Source of the DNA: Ophioceras dolichostomum
Lineage: Eukaryota; Ascomycota; Sordariomycetes; Magnaporthales; Ophioceraceae
Assembly (NCBI GenBank): GCA_003049485.1
Contig: PYST01000502.1
Coordinates: forward strand, 1 to 21,663
Reading direction: 5' to 3'
DNA length: 21,663 nucleotides
This document shows, piece after piece, positions 1 to 10,800 of the stretch. Numbering within the stretch: the stretch's first letter is position 1; every line of letters starts with the position of its first letter. A model generated the notes under the pieces. That model was given only the letters and a program-made list of their open reading frames with translations. It was not told where the DNA came from and made no database searches. A program made the position numbers and the translations under genes.

Positions 1-51
1 AGATCCTTAAGCCTCCATGAGATGCCCTTAGAGATTATCCCTTGCAATACC

Positions 52-85
52 ACAAGCCCTTATTACACACAAGCCCTTGTAACAG
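52..85. repeat. Two-copy 17-bp direct repeat
   Basis: The 10-mer acaagccctt occurs at 52-61 and again at 69-78, giving two roughly 17-bp units side by side. They lie at the 3' edge of the weak minus-strand ORF. The function is unknown, and it may be simple slippage. Confidence 0.5.
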
Positions 86-614
86 CTGCCGAGTCTGCTG
101 TCGGCCCGGTGGTTGGCGCCGCCGGTGCGGGATCCGAGGCAAACTTATCAGACGGCTGGCGGTTGTCGGCCGGCCGGGGGAGAGGCGGGTTCACACGTCC
201 GTAGTCCTGTCGGCCAGACTCGTTGCGACTGGAGTCTCCCTGGATGGTATTAGCCCGTCTTGGCTGAGCTTTCTGGGGCTCGGTGTGCCTGGAGATTCCA
301 GACGGCGGAGCGGCTTTCGCTGGTGCATTAGCAGGTGCGCTTGTCTGTGTACTATGAGGCGCCTGGTGCGGCGCCGGCGGGATCGGTCTTGTGGCTGTAG
401 AGGAAGCGTGTCCCCTCTCACCGGTCCCGCTCGGACCGCCTCGCCTAACATCATCGCCGAGGTTGCGGTGAGGGGTGCCTCCGTTAGGCGTCAGATGGTG
501 ATCAACACTGGGTTGTCCCCTCAGCTGTCTGATCGGGAGCGTGCACGGCGCGTTGGGTGCGATTTTGGGATGCGCTGGGGCCCGACTGAGCTGATTTTGC
601 CTGGATTCTGCCAT
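63..614 (-). CDS. Weak hypothetical ORF, disordered Pro/Ala-rich protein (183 aa)
   Basis: This is an open frame of 183 codons beginning with an ATG in a good context (A at -3, G at +4). The product is rich in Pro, Ala, Ser, Thr and Arg with no hydrophobic core, no signal peptide and no family motif that I recognise. It starts MAESRQNQLSRAPAHP and ends shortly after a run of Pro, Ala and Thr residues. The plus strand is also open for 210 codons across the same DNA, so the frame may be an accident of GC-rich composition. It could equally be one exon of a gene that continues beyond the left edge. I see no homology and assign no function. Confidence 0.2.
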   Translation of the reverse strand: MAESRQNQLSRAPAHPKIAPNAPCTLPIRQLRGQPSVDHHLTPNGGTPHRNLGDDVRRGGPSGTGERGHASSTATRPIPPAPHQAPHSTQTSAPANAPAKAAPPSGISRHTEPQKAQPRRANTIQGDSSRNESGRQDYGRVNPPLPRPADNRQPSDKFASDPAPAAPTTGPTADSAAVTRACV

Positions 615-1869
615 TTTACCGCAGTTTCCTCTGGTCTGATAGTGGAAGTGAAAATAGCAGTCAAAGTAACATAAATTTGGGAGAAACAGAGATGAGAGGA
701 TCGGGTAATGTAAGCATCGGGGCAGGAGATGAAATAAAATTGCTTCCCCGTCAGCCAACGGGTGTTATTTATTCACCGTTAATAGGCACGAGCCCGCGCA
801 TAGCTCCATAAGGCTCCGTACACAACGCCTAGTGGAGCATAAGGATACGGCTGGCAGTTTCGGTCGATCCAGGGACCAATAGTCCCAGAACAAGCGAGTT
901 ACCAACCAGTTATGGATAGCCCACTGCAGGACGTTTAGGATCTAGGGCGAGCATTAAAGTCTACCTACTGAGGCCATACGAATTGGAGCACAGGGGCCCA
1001 TCTTTCATCATATAAATAGACCGGTCGGGGCCGGACCCACTGGATCTTTCCTGCTAAGAGGGGAGGGCGGACATGTTGCGCGACTCGAGCTCTAACGTAG
1101 CCCGCCGTCGTTGAACATTTTAGCGAATAAGCATGTTTGAATCTCGACTCGCCTTTCGCTCTCCGGGAGGCTAGTTATTTGAGCACACCTGAGCAACTAA
1201 AGAGGTGTGTGGCGGACTGTCTTCAACAGTGGCTCGGATATGGAAAGGAGTCCCTGATGTGTACAGATGCGTCTCATCTAGCGGGGTGGCCCGCTCTCTT
1301 CACCCTGCCAGGGACGGAACAGAAGTGCCGGTCACGTAGGAGGGGCCGGACCCGTACGCACCCCAGGTCGGTGGAACTCGGTACCCACAACAGTCTCCTA
1401 ATCCGGGTCGGAGGATCAGGTCATCCGGGCCTCGGCCGGCCACTCCACCCCGTCGAAGCCAAGCGGCCAACGACTGGCTTCGAGTACCACAAGCGTACGG
1501 CGGGTATATCAAGAGGGAGAATTGGATACTGTGGGACTAGGAACTGTGGTATCGCGTTAACGGGCTCCTCTTCATCTAGTCTTAACCGACCCATTCGCTA
1601 TTAGAGTAACAACGCTGGAGGATGTAACGAGGTCAACCAGACCCGACATCCTCTGCGACTCCGGCCACGTGTGGGGGAACGCGTGTGGGAGATCATCAAG
1701 ATTATGGACATACTAGGGGATCACAATTAGGAGCAAAGGGAAGATTGATGATTGGTGATGATGAGGTTGTTTGATGTTCATTCATTCTGCGACGGGAAAG
1801 GCTCAGATGACGACGCCAACGCGATTATTGAATTGAATAATTCGACTCGAAAAGAGCGAGAAACGTATA
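615..1869. other. Intergenic stretch, no recognisable gene
   Basis: Short open frames occur (for example 1137-1604 on the plus strand), but it opens at TTG, and its product has no family signature and mixed composition. A good TATA-like element (tataaatag, 1011-1019) is present with no convincing ORF after it. The missing N-terminal half of the beta-lactamase-like pseudogene would be expected at about 1000-1880 if it were only degraded. I could not find it in any frame, so that gene appears to be physically truncated near 1885. Confidence 0.5.
1011..1019 (+). promoter_or_regulatory. Isolated TATA-like box
   Basis: The plus strand reads tataaatag, a near-perfect TATA element. No convincing coding region starts within the next few hundred bases, so it may be a chance match or a relic of a lost promoter or LTR. 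Confidence 0.25.
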
Positions 1870-2815
1870 TTGGTCTACGTCATTAACCACGTCAAGGGTA
1901 GGTTGCCGGTTTGGTCGACTCCGGCAGGTGCGCCTTCAAAAGCGACCATTCTGACTAATTGGGCGGAGGTCAAAAAACCCCAGTGGAAGGTGGACTCAAT
2001 CGGTGTCACCCGGTCTGAGGTGTTTGAGAACGGATTCATCATTGCCGCCGCCGCCGGTCTGCTGTCGTCTGCCAAGGACTAGCTCGAGTGTATGAAGTTG
2101 TGGATGCAACTGTGGAACACCAACAAGGCGCAAGGTGCGGGCGGAAAGCTGTTGCTCGAGCTTGGCATCCTGAGAGCGCAGGGTTACATGCTCGAAAAGA
2201 TGCAAGACAACGATTACACCTATATGTGCGGATGGAACCGGGTCGCCCTGCCGTCTCAGGACCCTGAATATCGAGCCGTAGGAACCGAAGGAGACAATAT
2301 GAAGCAGATGACCGGGGCCTGGAAGAGCCTGGGCAAGTCCTTCAAGGCGCATAAGCCCATCCCTAAAACCTTAATAAACGACATATTCTTCGAGCGGCTA
2401 AGGAAAATGTACGAATCGAAGCCGGAAACATTCGAAACGACGAAGAATATGGAGTTCGCCAATTTCCTCTGGCCTTCCTTCATCGACGACCCACCCAACG
2501 GCGAAAGCGCAAACCTCTTCTACCACTGCGGCGACATGGCGGGCGCTATATCTATCGCCGTCATGGTGCCCTCGATAGACACAGCCGGCTTCGTAGGCGC
2601 CAACACCCGCGCCTCCTACCACGACTGCGCGGCCTGGACAGGCATGTGCATTGCGCACTGGCTGTCCTACAGGCGCAGCGAGAGCGATGTCCAGAGCAAG
2701 CTTGAAACGCTCTTCACGGATCTGCCCAACCTCGGCGCTGCGCACTACTGCCTCACGCACAAAGAATCCAGCGCAACAGGGGGCACGAACACGAGCTGAA
2801 GCCCATAGAGACCGG
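1870..2815 (+). pseudogene. 5'-truncated beta-lactamase/transpeptidase-like pseudogene
   Basis: The translation aligns without gaps to the intact minus-strand gene at 18061-20169, starting about 40% into that protein. Shared blocks include IIAAA-GLLSS-KD, YTYMCGWNR, GTEGDN, TKNMEFA, FYHCG and WTGM. An in-frame TAG at 2080-2082 falls exactly where the intact copy has CAG (Gln) within the motif SSTKDQ. The frame then reopens from 2083 to 2799. After about 2775 the frame fails: a short match to the intact LQPI region (LKPI) continues in another frame to about 2815, and the C-terminal domain of about 120 residues is absent. The N-terminal part that would carry the SxxK nucleophile and the YxN motif is missing, although the third motif (HCG) remains. 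It is therefore a non-functional relic of a serine hydrolase. It lies tail to tail with the F-box relic. Confidence 0.9.
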
Positions 2816-4220
2816 CCTCGACGGACGTCGGGGCAGCTGCCAGTCCAGGTTTGGGGGCTCATGGGCCAGTCAACCTGCTCGGATCCCTCGGAGTCGACGC
2901 ATTCGCATCGATTGGGGTCGATAACTCGCAGCTCTAGGGCCACGATCAATTCGCTGCTGTTGTCGACGACGGAATTTGCCTCACTGCTTTCGTGGAGGCT
3001 CGCCAGCTGTCGTCTGATGTTCCGCGCTGTTGTCGGCCTCGCCGGTAATACTGATGACGATGACGATGACGATGATGATGACGATGAATCTGCAACCAGA
3101 TTCAGGTGCGCAGCAAGCCTGTGGACGAGCCTGAGATTTCCAGCTCCACCTTTCACAGTTTGGAACAGGCAAGGCCTGAAATTTCCCCATTGCGGGTGCT
3201 TCCGGTCTGCTGGGTTCGGTAAAGTCATGTGGCTCTTGTCGCCGCAGTGAAACTCGAGGCCCGTATGAGGTCCCAGTAGACTTACTTCATCCCATCTGAC
3301 ATATTTGTGCGAATATAGACGCAGGTAGCCCTCGTGGTCGATGCAGATACGCTCACTTGCGGGAATAACTCACTGGGCGGCCGAGAACAGCCAGGCGTGG
3401 CGCTCGAGGCCACAGCTGGAGCAGCTGAGGAAGGTCGTCGCCCGTGCCCGCCGTTCGGGCCAACCCGGAGCGGCGCGCGTCGATGCAGTCCTGACAGTAC
3501 ATGGCCGCGCGAGCAAGAGCCTTCAAGCGCGCGCTGGTGCGCAAGGCGTGCTTCACCCGGAGGCCGGCCAAGGGATGCAGGTTTTGTAGCTTTGGGGCTT
3601 GTCGTGGAGGTGTAGAGGGGGAAAGCACAGGCTATGAGCGCGAAGGAATTTGCGGGAGCTGAGGCGGAGACAGACTCGGTCGTCTGCATTAAGCAATTCG
3701 AAGATGGCGTGGACTATCTGGTCCGGGAGGCGGTATATGGGGCATTGGCGCAGGTTCTGTGCCGTTGCGGCGACCAGGGGGTTGAGGCTCGAGAAGTCGT
3801 CTTCCTCGAGCAGCTCTGGGACGGACGTCCACGGACCAGCGGAGTTCCAAGCCCCGTCTTGCCCTCGCCATTGTCCATCTCGACTTGTCTGACGGTTGCT
3901 GCTGCTGCTCCACAACAGCTCCGTCTCTGGTCGATCGTATCGCCGTCAATTCTCTCCTCTGCCTTCGCTCCTCCTCTTTCTCTTGATCCAATGACTTTCG
4001 AGGCTCTAGACCTGGCTCACCTGGCTGCTACCGGCTTCGCTATCCTTGGCCGCCCACGCAGCCTGGCCCGCACCTTTTCTGTCCTTTCCGCTTCGGTCGC
4101 TGCTCTCTTGGCAGCAGATTGCGCTTCTGCTGACGCAGCACAGCCACTACTTGTGGAGCTCGTCCCCGTCTTGCTGGCGGTGTTTCTGACGGTGGTGAGT
4201 TTGACAGTAGTACCTCCTGT
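2816..4220 (-). pseudogene. Decayed F-box-type protein gene
   Basis: On the minus strand, about 3820-3640 encodes an F-box-like core (CPIYRLPDQIVHAIFELL followed by NADDRVCLRLSSRKFLR). About 3555-3430 continues in another frame with MYCQDCIDARR, resembling the CxxC after the F-box in many fungal proteins. From about 3430 the original frame resumes with CSSCGLERHAWLFSAAQ, an in-frame TGA (3370-3372), then ERICIDHEGYLRLYSHKYV and a long tail. This order of F-box, CxxC, CxxC..H and a C-I-x-H-E-G-Y-L-R block is familiar from fungal F-box proteins, which act as substrate adaptors of SCF ubiquitin ligases. Two compensating frameshifts, the TGA and the lack of an ATG before the F-box indicate a pseudogene. 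The 5' limit is uncertain: basic, charged, low-complexity peptides in other frames reach about 4220. A GAT/GAC repeat encodes poly-Ser near the 3' part. Confidence 0.75.
3051..3087. repeat. (GAT/GAC)n microsatellite
   Basis: This is an imperfect trinucleotide run of gatgac units. Read on the minus strand in the F-box-relic frame it encodes about 12 consecutive Ser. It is a likely slippage hotspot. Confidence 0.85.
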
Positions 4221-4806
4221 AGCGATGTGAGGTTTTTTCCTTTAGTTAGGCATGCGTTGGATCATGGGTATATCTGTCTGACTAGGAGGCGTAGGTTGGG
4301 AATAGGCGGCCATGAGTGGTATGATAGCTTTTTCGGTGAAAACAGATCTCGGCTACAAACACGACATCACAAGCTACTTCAAGCCACGAAAGCATTCGCA
4401 GGAACATTGCGGGATATTAGTGTAATCTTAAAGTCATTGACGGCAAAAGAGTTTTAGAGTTTCCAAGCCAAGGAGGGGCTGGCAGCTTAGGTTGGTACCA
4501 TCCGTGGCCAGATAGGACAAACTGTCCTGAATGACGGCGATGAGGTCTTCATTTTTTATTAGAAATACAGGCATTTCACCTTTCCCACATGTAGGGGACA
4601 GCCTTCCGAATTAGTGTGTTCAACACATACCCAATACAAGAGATAGATCTTGTGCGTTGCTCTCACATAACAGGCACTTTGGTAGGTACTAGTAGTTTCA
4701 TCTGGCTTGTCTCGAGCCAGCCTCGCCTCGGTGAAAACCTCTATCCGTCACGGGCAAGACATACCGCGAACGACGGCTGCCAAGAGAGGAGCATTGGCGA
4801 AAAAAA

Positions 4807-4825
4807 GGGGGGGAGGGAGGGGGGG
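4807..4825 (+). other. Candidate G-quadruplex tract
   Basis: The plus strand has seven G, A, three G, A, seven G after an A-run. This gives four G-triplets with one-base loops and meets the usual G-quadruplex pattern. No gene is assigned nearby. Confidence 0.55.
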
Positions 4826-6366
4826 ATATGCAGTTCGCAAGCAAAATTGGCCTCGTGACTGTTCATCATCATCGCAACTGCGCGCAAAGGGGCTACAGTG
4901 CGAGAAACACGGGCACCCTTTTCATTTTCCCGAGAAGCAAGCGAAGCGGACCTATACGATGCTGACCGAAGGCGAAACGGCCTACTCGTGGTACATTAAC
5001 TTTGTATCTCAGCTCCTGATATAGCACACCTACCTAGGCAGCTATAATAAGCGAGGAATTGAATACGGCGCGTATTTGACCAGCAAGCTTATCTTACCCT
5101 ACCCATTTCGCCACTACTATGACTGGTCTCCGTGGTCTGGTCTGGCTTGGGTAATCCGGTGAAAGCAAGAACCAGAATTCGGCACTCGTTCGGGAGTCAT
5201 TCCAGTTCTTTTTTGCCCCGGAATAGATTGGGTGCGTGTGTGGCGGTGGAGTGGGGCTCTTCAACGGACGGGTGGGGTCGAGTGAGCGCCGTGACCTCGG
5301 CCGGGCGCGGGGATTGGTGAGGTTTCAGTTTTCCGGAGGGTTAGGGGGTTCGTTCGGTCGGTTGTGGTGGCTGCTCTGTCAGTTTGTCAGTAGTTGGGTC
5401 GGACTACGTATCCTCAAGACGTCAGCGTGTTGAAATGCGAAGTCGCGTCGGGATGAGCATCCGAGAGAGAAGAGGAGAACTCAGCCACAGATAGCTTCCT
5501 TCCTCTACGAGACTCAAATTCCAATGCCAAAATGTCGTCGTAGTGGACGTGGAGGTGGAAGGGTGCGCTGGGAGGGATGTCTGGCGAGGTGTGGAATGGT
5601 GTGGATCTATATAATTACATTATGGGCTGAAGGTGGTGTGGTTCGTCGTGGACCGGTTGTAGCTGGGTTGGGGGACTTCGCTGTCTTCTTTGTCCTCTGC
5701 TTCTTGAAGTTGGAGAGAGTTGAGGCTCACCGCCTTGTGGTTGAACAATGAACTTTTTGATAGCGAGAGCTGCTTGACCGGCTAGTCGGCGGTGTGTTCC
5801 GGAGTGAAGTGGGCGGAGTGGGCAGTGGTCTGTCAGGTTTTTGGCAAGAAAGCTAGCTGGTTCGCTGGTGTGCCTCAGGAGGCAGGAGGTCAGTGATGGT
5901 GGATGCGTTGTTCAATCGGCTTTGGCGAAAGAGGCTAGGCGCTAGTTGATGCCAAGGAACCAACAGGGTTTGTGTTCAAACGACCGGGCCTTTCCATTCT
6001 TGGGAAGTGGGATATTTTTCTCTTCCTTTTCTCTTCGTCTCCCTTCTTTTTTCTGGCTTTTTTTTTCTGGGGATGGGTCAGACCACGGTTCTGGAAGGAG
6101 CTCATTTCGATTGGCAAGGGGAGCGTGTCGGCTCTGTTTGGGCTGAGAATCAAATTATCAAACCAGGCCACTGGAACACGGATTGTTTGTTGAGATCGCC
6201 CTTTTTGCACTGCGATCAATCATTTCTGTTCCTGAATCCAAAAGAAAGTCGCGTGGAAAGTGGTCGATTTCCCCCAACAAAAAAGAAGGGGAAAAGGGCT
6301 CGGTGTTTTGGACCCCGGCGGCCGAGCCGCACAGGCGTGAATTGGTAGGCCTTCCCGGTCGTCATC

Positions 6367-6429
6367 AAATCATCTCGTCAGTCCGCTCGTACTCAAAAGA
6401 GCGTAGCTCCGAACGCTCTGAAATGATTT
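6367..6429. repeat. Nested inverted repeats
   Basis: The inner stem is agagcgt (6398-6404) with acgctct (6413-6419) and an 8-base loop. The outer pair is aaatcat (6367-6373) with atgattt (6423-6429). The outer arms are asymmetrically placed, so a single cruciform is doubtful. It could be a binding site or chance. Confidence 0.35.
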
Positions 6430-7284
6430 CGGTCCGCTGGGGAAAGAAAAGGGAGCCAGGCCCGGGGTGCCTGTTGTTTATCATCAGACCAAAAGGCAAA
6501 CCAACCTGGAGCTTCAATCTCCCTTGATGATCAATCAGCGGTGTCCGTATAGAGTTCGCTGGCGGTATGAAGGTGAAGCTCTTGGCGGCCACCTTCCCAC
6601 TGTCCCCAGCAAAATCTAGAGATTGCGCTGTAACACACGAGACAACCCACCGCATTCCAGCGGTCCAGCCGTTCTAAGTTCCAACGCTGCCCATTGCCAA
6701 TCGACGGGGGCGGGTGCGCGAGCTTTCATCTCTTTTCTCTCCCAGGTCTCTCCCTAATCCCGCCAGCACAGCGCAACAACCCCTCACCTCCCTTGCAGCA
6801 GTATTTGCTGCTCCCATCACAGTTTAAAGTTCACGACCAGAAAACCAGAGGAGCCTTCCGGGCTCCGCGGGGCCAATGGCCGACCGTTCTGAGGCGCTAG
6901 CCGGCGGTCCAAACACAAGCTGCCTGCAAGCTTCGTCGAGCTCTGCAGGTTGTAGCACGCTTTTGGGCGGCGCTAGGGCATCCTGCGCTTGCTTCCAAGC
7001 ATCAATGATGCTGCTTTGAGCGTGCGCGGCAAGGAAACCGTATGGCCGCCGGCACTTTTTCGTGGCCCTTCTTCGTCATCGTTCGTCTTTGGCTCAATCA
7101 ATGCTTCCCAGCACACTGCGATCTTGGTGAAGCGGTGGCCTGCGATATGGCGGTCAGCGAAAACAACAAGCGAGTGAAAGCAAACCTCCATCCATCAGGC
7201 AAGCGCCAGAAGATTGCATCTTCCAACTTCCTGGTCCGTCCTCCCTGAATTGACTTTGCGTTCCCTTTCCCCTCCCCTGTTCAT

Positions 7285-7319
7285 GGTCAAGGCTTTCCCC
7301 GACCGTGGTCACCTTGACC
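7285..7319. promoter_or_regulatory. 8-bp inverted repeat upstream of the HET gene
   Basis: ggtcaagg (7285-7292) is perfectly inverted as ccttgacc (7312-7319) with a 19-bp spacer. The spacer includes gtggtcac (7305-7312), an octamer also found twice upstream of the beta-lactamase-like gene. It lies about 555 bp before the HET start codon. It is a candidate dimer-binding site or hairpin, inferred from sequence only. Confidence 0.35.
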
Positions 7320-7421
7320 TTGACTAGCTCGAAGCTCGACCAAAACATCCACCACCACCATCCTACCCTCCGGCATTGAAAGGCTTCGCTTCCCCGGACT
7401 TGGTTGATGTGTTCGTCCGTT

Positions 7422-7535
7422 GTTTTTCCTTTTCTTTCCCTTTTCATCCCTCCCCATCCCTTGCCTTTCACTTCCGACTCTACCCTCCTTTCCCCTCCTC
7501 TTCCTCCTGCTCCTCACCCTTCACTTTACATATAT
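7422..7535 (+). promoter_or_regulatory. CT-rich promoter with TATA-like element of the HET gene
   Basis: About 105 bases are almost all pyrimidine on the plus strand and end at a TATA-like acatatat (7528-7535). CT-rich blocks just upstream of transcription starts are common in filamentous fungi. The HET start codon lies about 340 bp further on, which allows a leader of about 300 nt. Confidence 0.5.
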
Positions 7536-7566
7536 CGTATTGCTTCGGCCTCGTTCCACGGCCGTG

Positions 7567-7572
7567 ATGTAA
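7567..7572 (+). promoter_or_regulatory. Start-stop element (minimal uORF) in the HET leader
   Basis: The sequence atgtaa is an ATG followed at once by a stop. I see no other ATG between it and the HET start at 7874. If transcription starts between the TATA-like element and this site, ribosomes would meet this element first and HET translation would be dampened. The transcript start is not known. Confidence 0.3.
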
Positions 7573-7873
7573 TCTTAATACATAATTCTCTTACGCCAAA
7601 CGTGTTTTGCCTGGAGCCGCGTGCGTCTTCCTTTGCGTGTGTTGGTCTTTTCGGGTCGGGCGTTTTTAGAGATTCATCACTGCTCTTTCTCCTCCCCTCG
7701 TTTCGGCCTGCCTGCTTGTCTGCCTGCCTGCTGCCCACATCCTCTAAAAGCACACCAGAGCATCCAACACTGGCAGCTCTGGACCTCCCGTGCAGCATCA
7801 CTGCCTCCCGCCCTCCCTCTCCCTACCCGACCATCCAAATCCAATCGACCTCGCTTCATCTTGGAGGAGGACA

Positions 7874-10800
7874 ATGCTTTCCCATCGACGACAAGGGTCG
7901 TCAGTGTCTGTCAGCAGCAGAATCCGCAACATCTTCTCATTGAGAGGGGGGAGCAACAAAGAGGACACAAGTCGAACGGTCGGGTTCGCACCGGAACCAT
8001 CACAACCTACCGAGGAAGCCGCACCAACGCCTCATCATCCGGCAGTCTGTGCCTTTCTCGCAGTTGACCGTAGGGGATCGATTGGGGGACATAGTCTCCT
8101 TGCGAACTCTCCCGACGCCGAAAGAGGTACCATCAACGGTGGGATCCTCCGAGCCCAAACCTGTCCGAACCTGGTCTCTCTGGGCTCATCGGTCTCGACC
8201 AGGACTGGACGGCCCCACTATGCGGGCTTCGGCAAGCCACCGGCCCGGCGGCCTGGGATTCTCACGCCAGAACGCGTCTCGCCGACTATCCATCACCTGC
8301 CTTGCTGTGAGGAGGTGATATCACCACCGCATGGCATTCTTCGTCCCAGCTCGTCGCTTGACCACAAGAAAACCGTCCCTCGTTCAAGCTCCGTCCCTCG
8401 TCCATCCACCGCCGCCTCTCCAAGCTCGGCAACGAGCGGCAAGGAGTCTGTGCTCGTGCCGGCCCAGTCGCCGTGGCTTTTTCTGCGGAACGGATTCTTC
8501 CCGTCCGCAAGGTCGCGGTCGCCCGTTGACTCACAAGGGTCGAAGGTCGGCCTGGGTTTGGAAGAGAGCTTCTTCGAAAGCCAGAGGTCATCACTCGGGG
8601 ACGACAAGGCAACCCGCCCCATCCTGTGCGAGAGTCCACGATCACTGCATCCTCCCACGTCGAGCTCGGCTTTCTTCACGTTCCCGCGATCCAGGCGCCA
8701 CAGCCGCAGCGGGAGTGGACCTCGACTGAAGACCGCCGACTCGACCCAGAGCGCCGGGCAGGCCAGCAGCTCGTCATCACTCACTGCCTCGAGCAGCCTT
8801 GGCAACGGCCGGGGCGTCCGCTTCGTCTGTGATGTCAACCTCAACAAGCGGTATGACACCGCGCCATCGTCTATGGTCCCCGCCTGGTACATCAAGCAGG
8901 TCGAGAACGGCGGGGACGGCCACGCCGGTACTGGGATGCGGTCTCTCTGTGCCAACTGCAGGCACATCGACATGACCGCCCTATTTGACCAAGAGGAGAC
9001 CGAGTTCAGGCCTCACCCCCGCGACTTCATTGTCTTGGGCAACCTCTTGAACCTGATGACCCGCACCGACTGCGGGCTCTGCCAACTGGCGGCCAGGGTC
9101 ATCGTCCACGACGCGAGTCTCGACATCCCGCTGGACCTCACCGAGAGCCAGAGGGAAGACGAACACAAGGTCGCCCTGGTGGGACTTCTCGAGGAGACGT
9201 ACTACCTCTGCCCGGTCAGGCTCACCCTCCCTGACCGGCGGACTTCGGAGCTGTACATCTTCCGCGGCAGGGACCTCAAGTCATCATCGACCCAACCCCG
9301 ACGGAGCATGGCCATCCGGCAGATCGAAACCGAGGTTGACCACCTCCAACAAAGCTCAGGTCGCCTGCTGCGCAACCCGGGCGAGATCGACTTCGAGTGG
9401 GTGCGAGAACACCTGCGTTCCTGCGACGGCTGCGATTCCAGCAGCAGCGGGAGCGGGAGTGGTCGCCTTCAGACCGCGTCTCCGAGCCGGCCTCAGCCAT
9501 TGCGTGCCGTCGACGTGCACAAGATGTGTGTGGTCGACCTGTCCCCCGAGGACCGATACGTCACGCTCAGCTACACGTGGGGCGACGCCGACCAGCTCCT
9601 CCTGCAGCGCTGGAACCACTCGGCGCTGCGCCACCCCAGGGGCCTGCTCAACTTCTGGGACAGCATCCCGCGCACGATCCAAGATGCGATCAAGCTGGGG
9701 CGGGAGATCGGGGAGAGGTACCTCTGGGTCGATGCGCTGTGCATCGTCCAGGACGACCCCGACGACGTCGACGCCCAGCTCGCAGAGATGGGCGGTGTGT
9801 TCGCCGGCAGCGTGCTCACCATCTGCGCCTGCTGCGGCGAGGACGCCGGGCACGGCCTGCCGGGTGTTGAGCCTGGAACACGGAGCACCCGGCAGGTCGT
9901 GGAGATGGTCGGCAGACACATCGTCGGAAACGTCCTCCCCAGCCTGGGGCCGGGAGGCGGTGGTTGTGGAGATCACCTCGGGGGCTGGGACGGCGTCACG
10001 TGGAACAACCGCGCCTGGACGCTGCAGGAGCATCTGATGTCGCGGCGGAAGCTGCTCATTACTGACGACTGCGCGACCTGGTGGTGCGGTCACTGCGTTG
10101 CCGCCGAGGACGAGAACGGCACCCACTTCCACTCCTACTCCCCGTCATCATCCAGGACCGAGGACGGCGATGACGACAACGATGGCGATGATGACGACGC
10201 CCCCCACCCCTCCCCCTCCTTCCCCCAGTGCTCACCCAACCTCAACGACGACCACGGCATCACAGACCGCCGCAGCAACATGGACATCTATGCCTCCATT
10301 GTCGCTGAATACACCCGCCGCGACCTCACTAGCCCGCACGACGCCGGCCGCGCCGTCTCCGGCCTCCTTCGCGACCTCGAGCCCCTCTTCCTCGGCACCT
10401 TCCTCTCCGGCCTGCCCGACACCGAGCTCTCAGCCGCGCTGCTCTGGTGTCCCCTGGGCGCCAGCACGCGACGCGTCGACCCGGACACTCAAAAGCCGCT
10501 CTTCCCCTCCTGGAGCTGGCTGGGCTGGACGGGGCAGGCCGCATACCCCTGGCTGGCGGAGCGGTCGATGCCGCTGGCCGAGGAGGCCGGCTCACCGCTG
10601 CTGTGGCGCAACATGGCGCCGGACATCGAGGATCCGAGACACGACGGCTGGTTCACCGGCTACGAGTACCGGCTCAACGGCCTGCCGCATCCAAATGCAG
10701 GCGGCCGGAACCTGCACGGCGCGGACTGCGAGTGGAGGGAGGACGACGAGGACAGGTGGCTGCACTTCGACGAATCCCAAGACAAAGACACCGGGTCGTC

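Larger units (their letters stand above)
4221..7421. other. Long intergenic region between the F-box relic and the HET gene
   Basis: I find no convincing gene in this 3.2-kb stretch on either strand. The ORFs are short, mostly lack good start codons and encode low-complexity basic or serine-rich peptides. It holds a G-rich tract (4807-4825), a T-rich tract (about 6014-6066), nested inverted repeats (6367-6429), CCAAT-type motifs near 6698 and 6873, and an 8-bp inverted repeat (7285-7319). The right end grades into the CT-rich promoter of the HET gene. Confidence 0.55.

Noticed and set aside
1137..1604. 155-codon plus-strand frame as a gene
   Set aside because: It opens at TTG, has mixed composition and no family signal, and does not match the missing N-terminal half of the beta-lactamase-like relic.
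3634..4230. 198-codon plus-strand open frame
   Set aside because: It is antisense to the F-box relic, Ala/Leu/Ser-rich without any family motif, and its start context is ordinary. The minus strand gives recognisable F-box and CxxC blocks over the same DNA.
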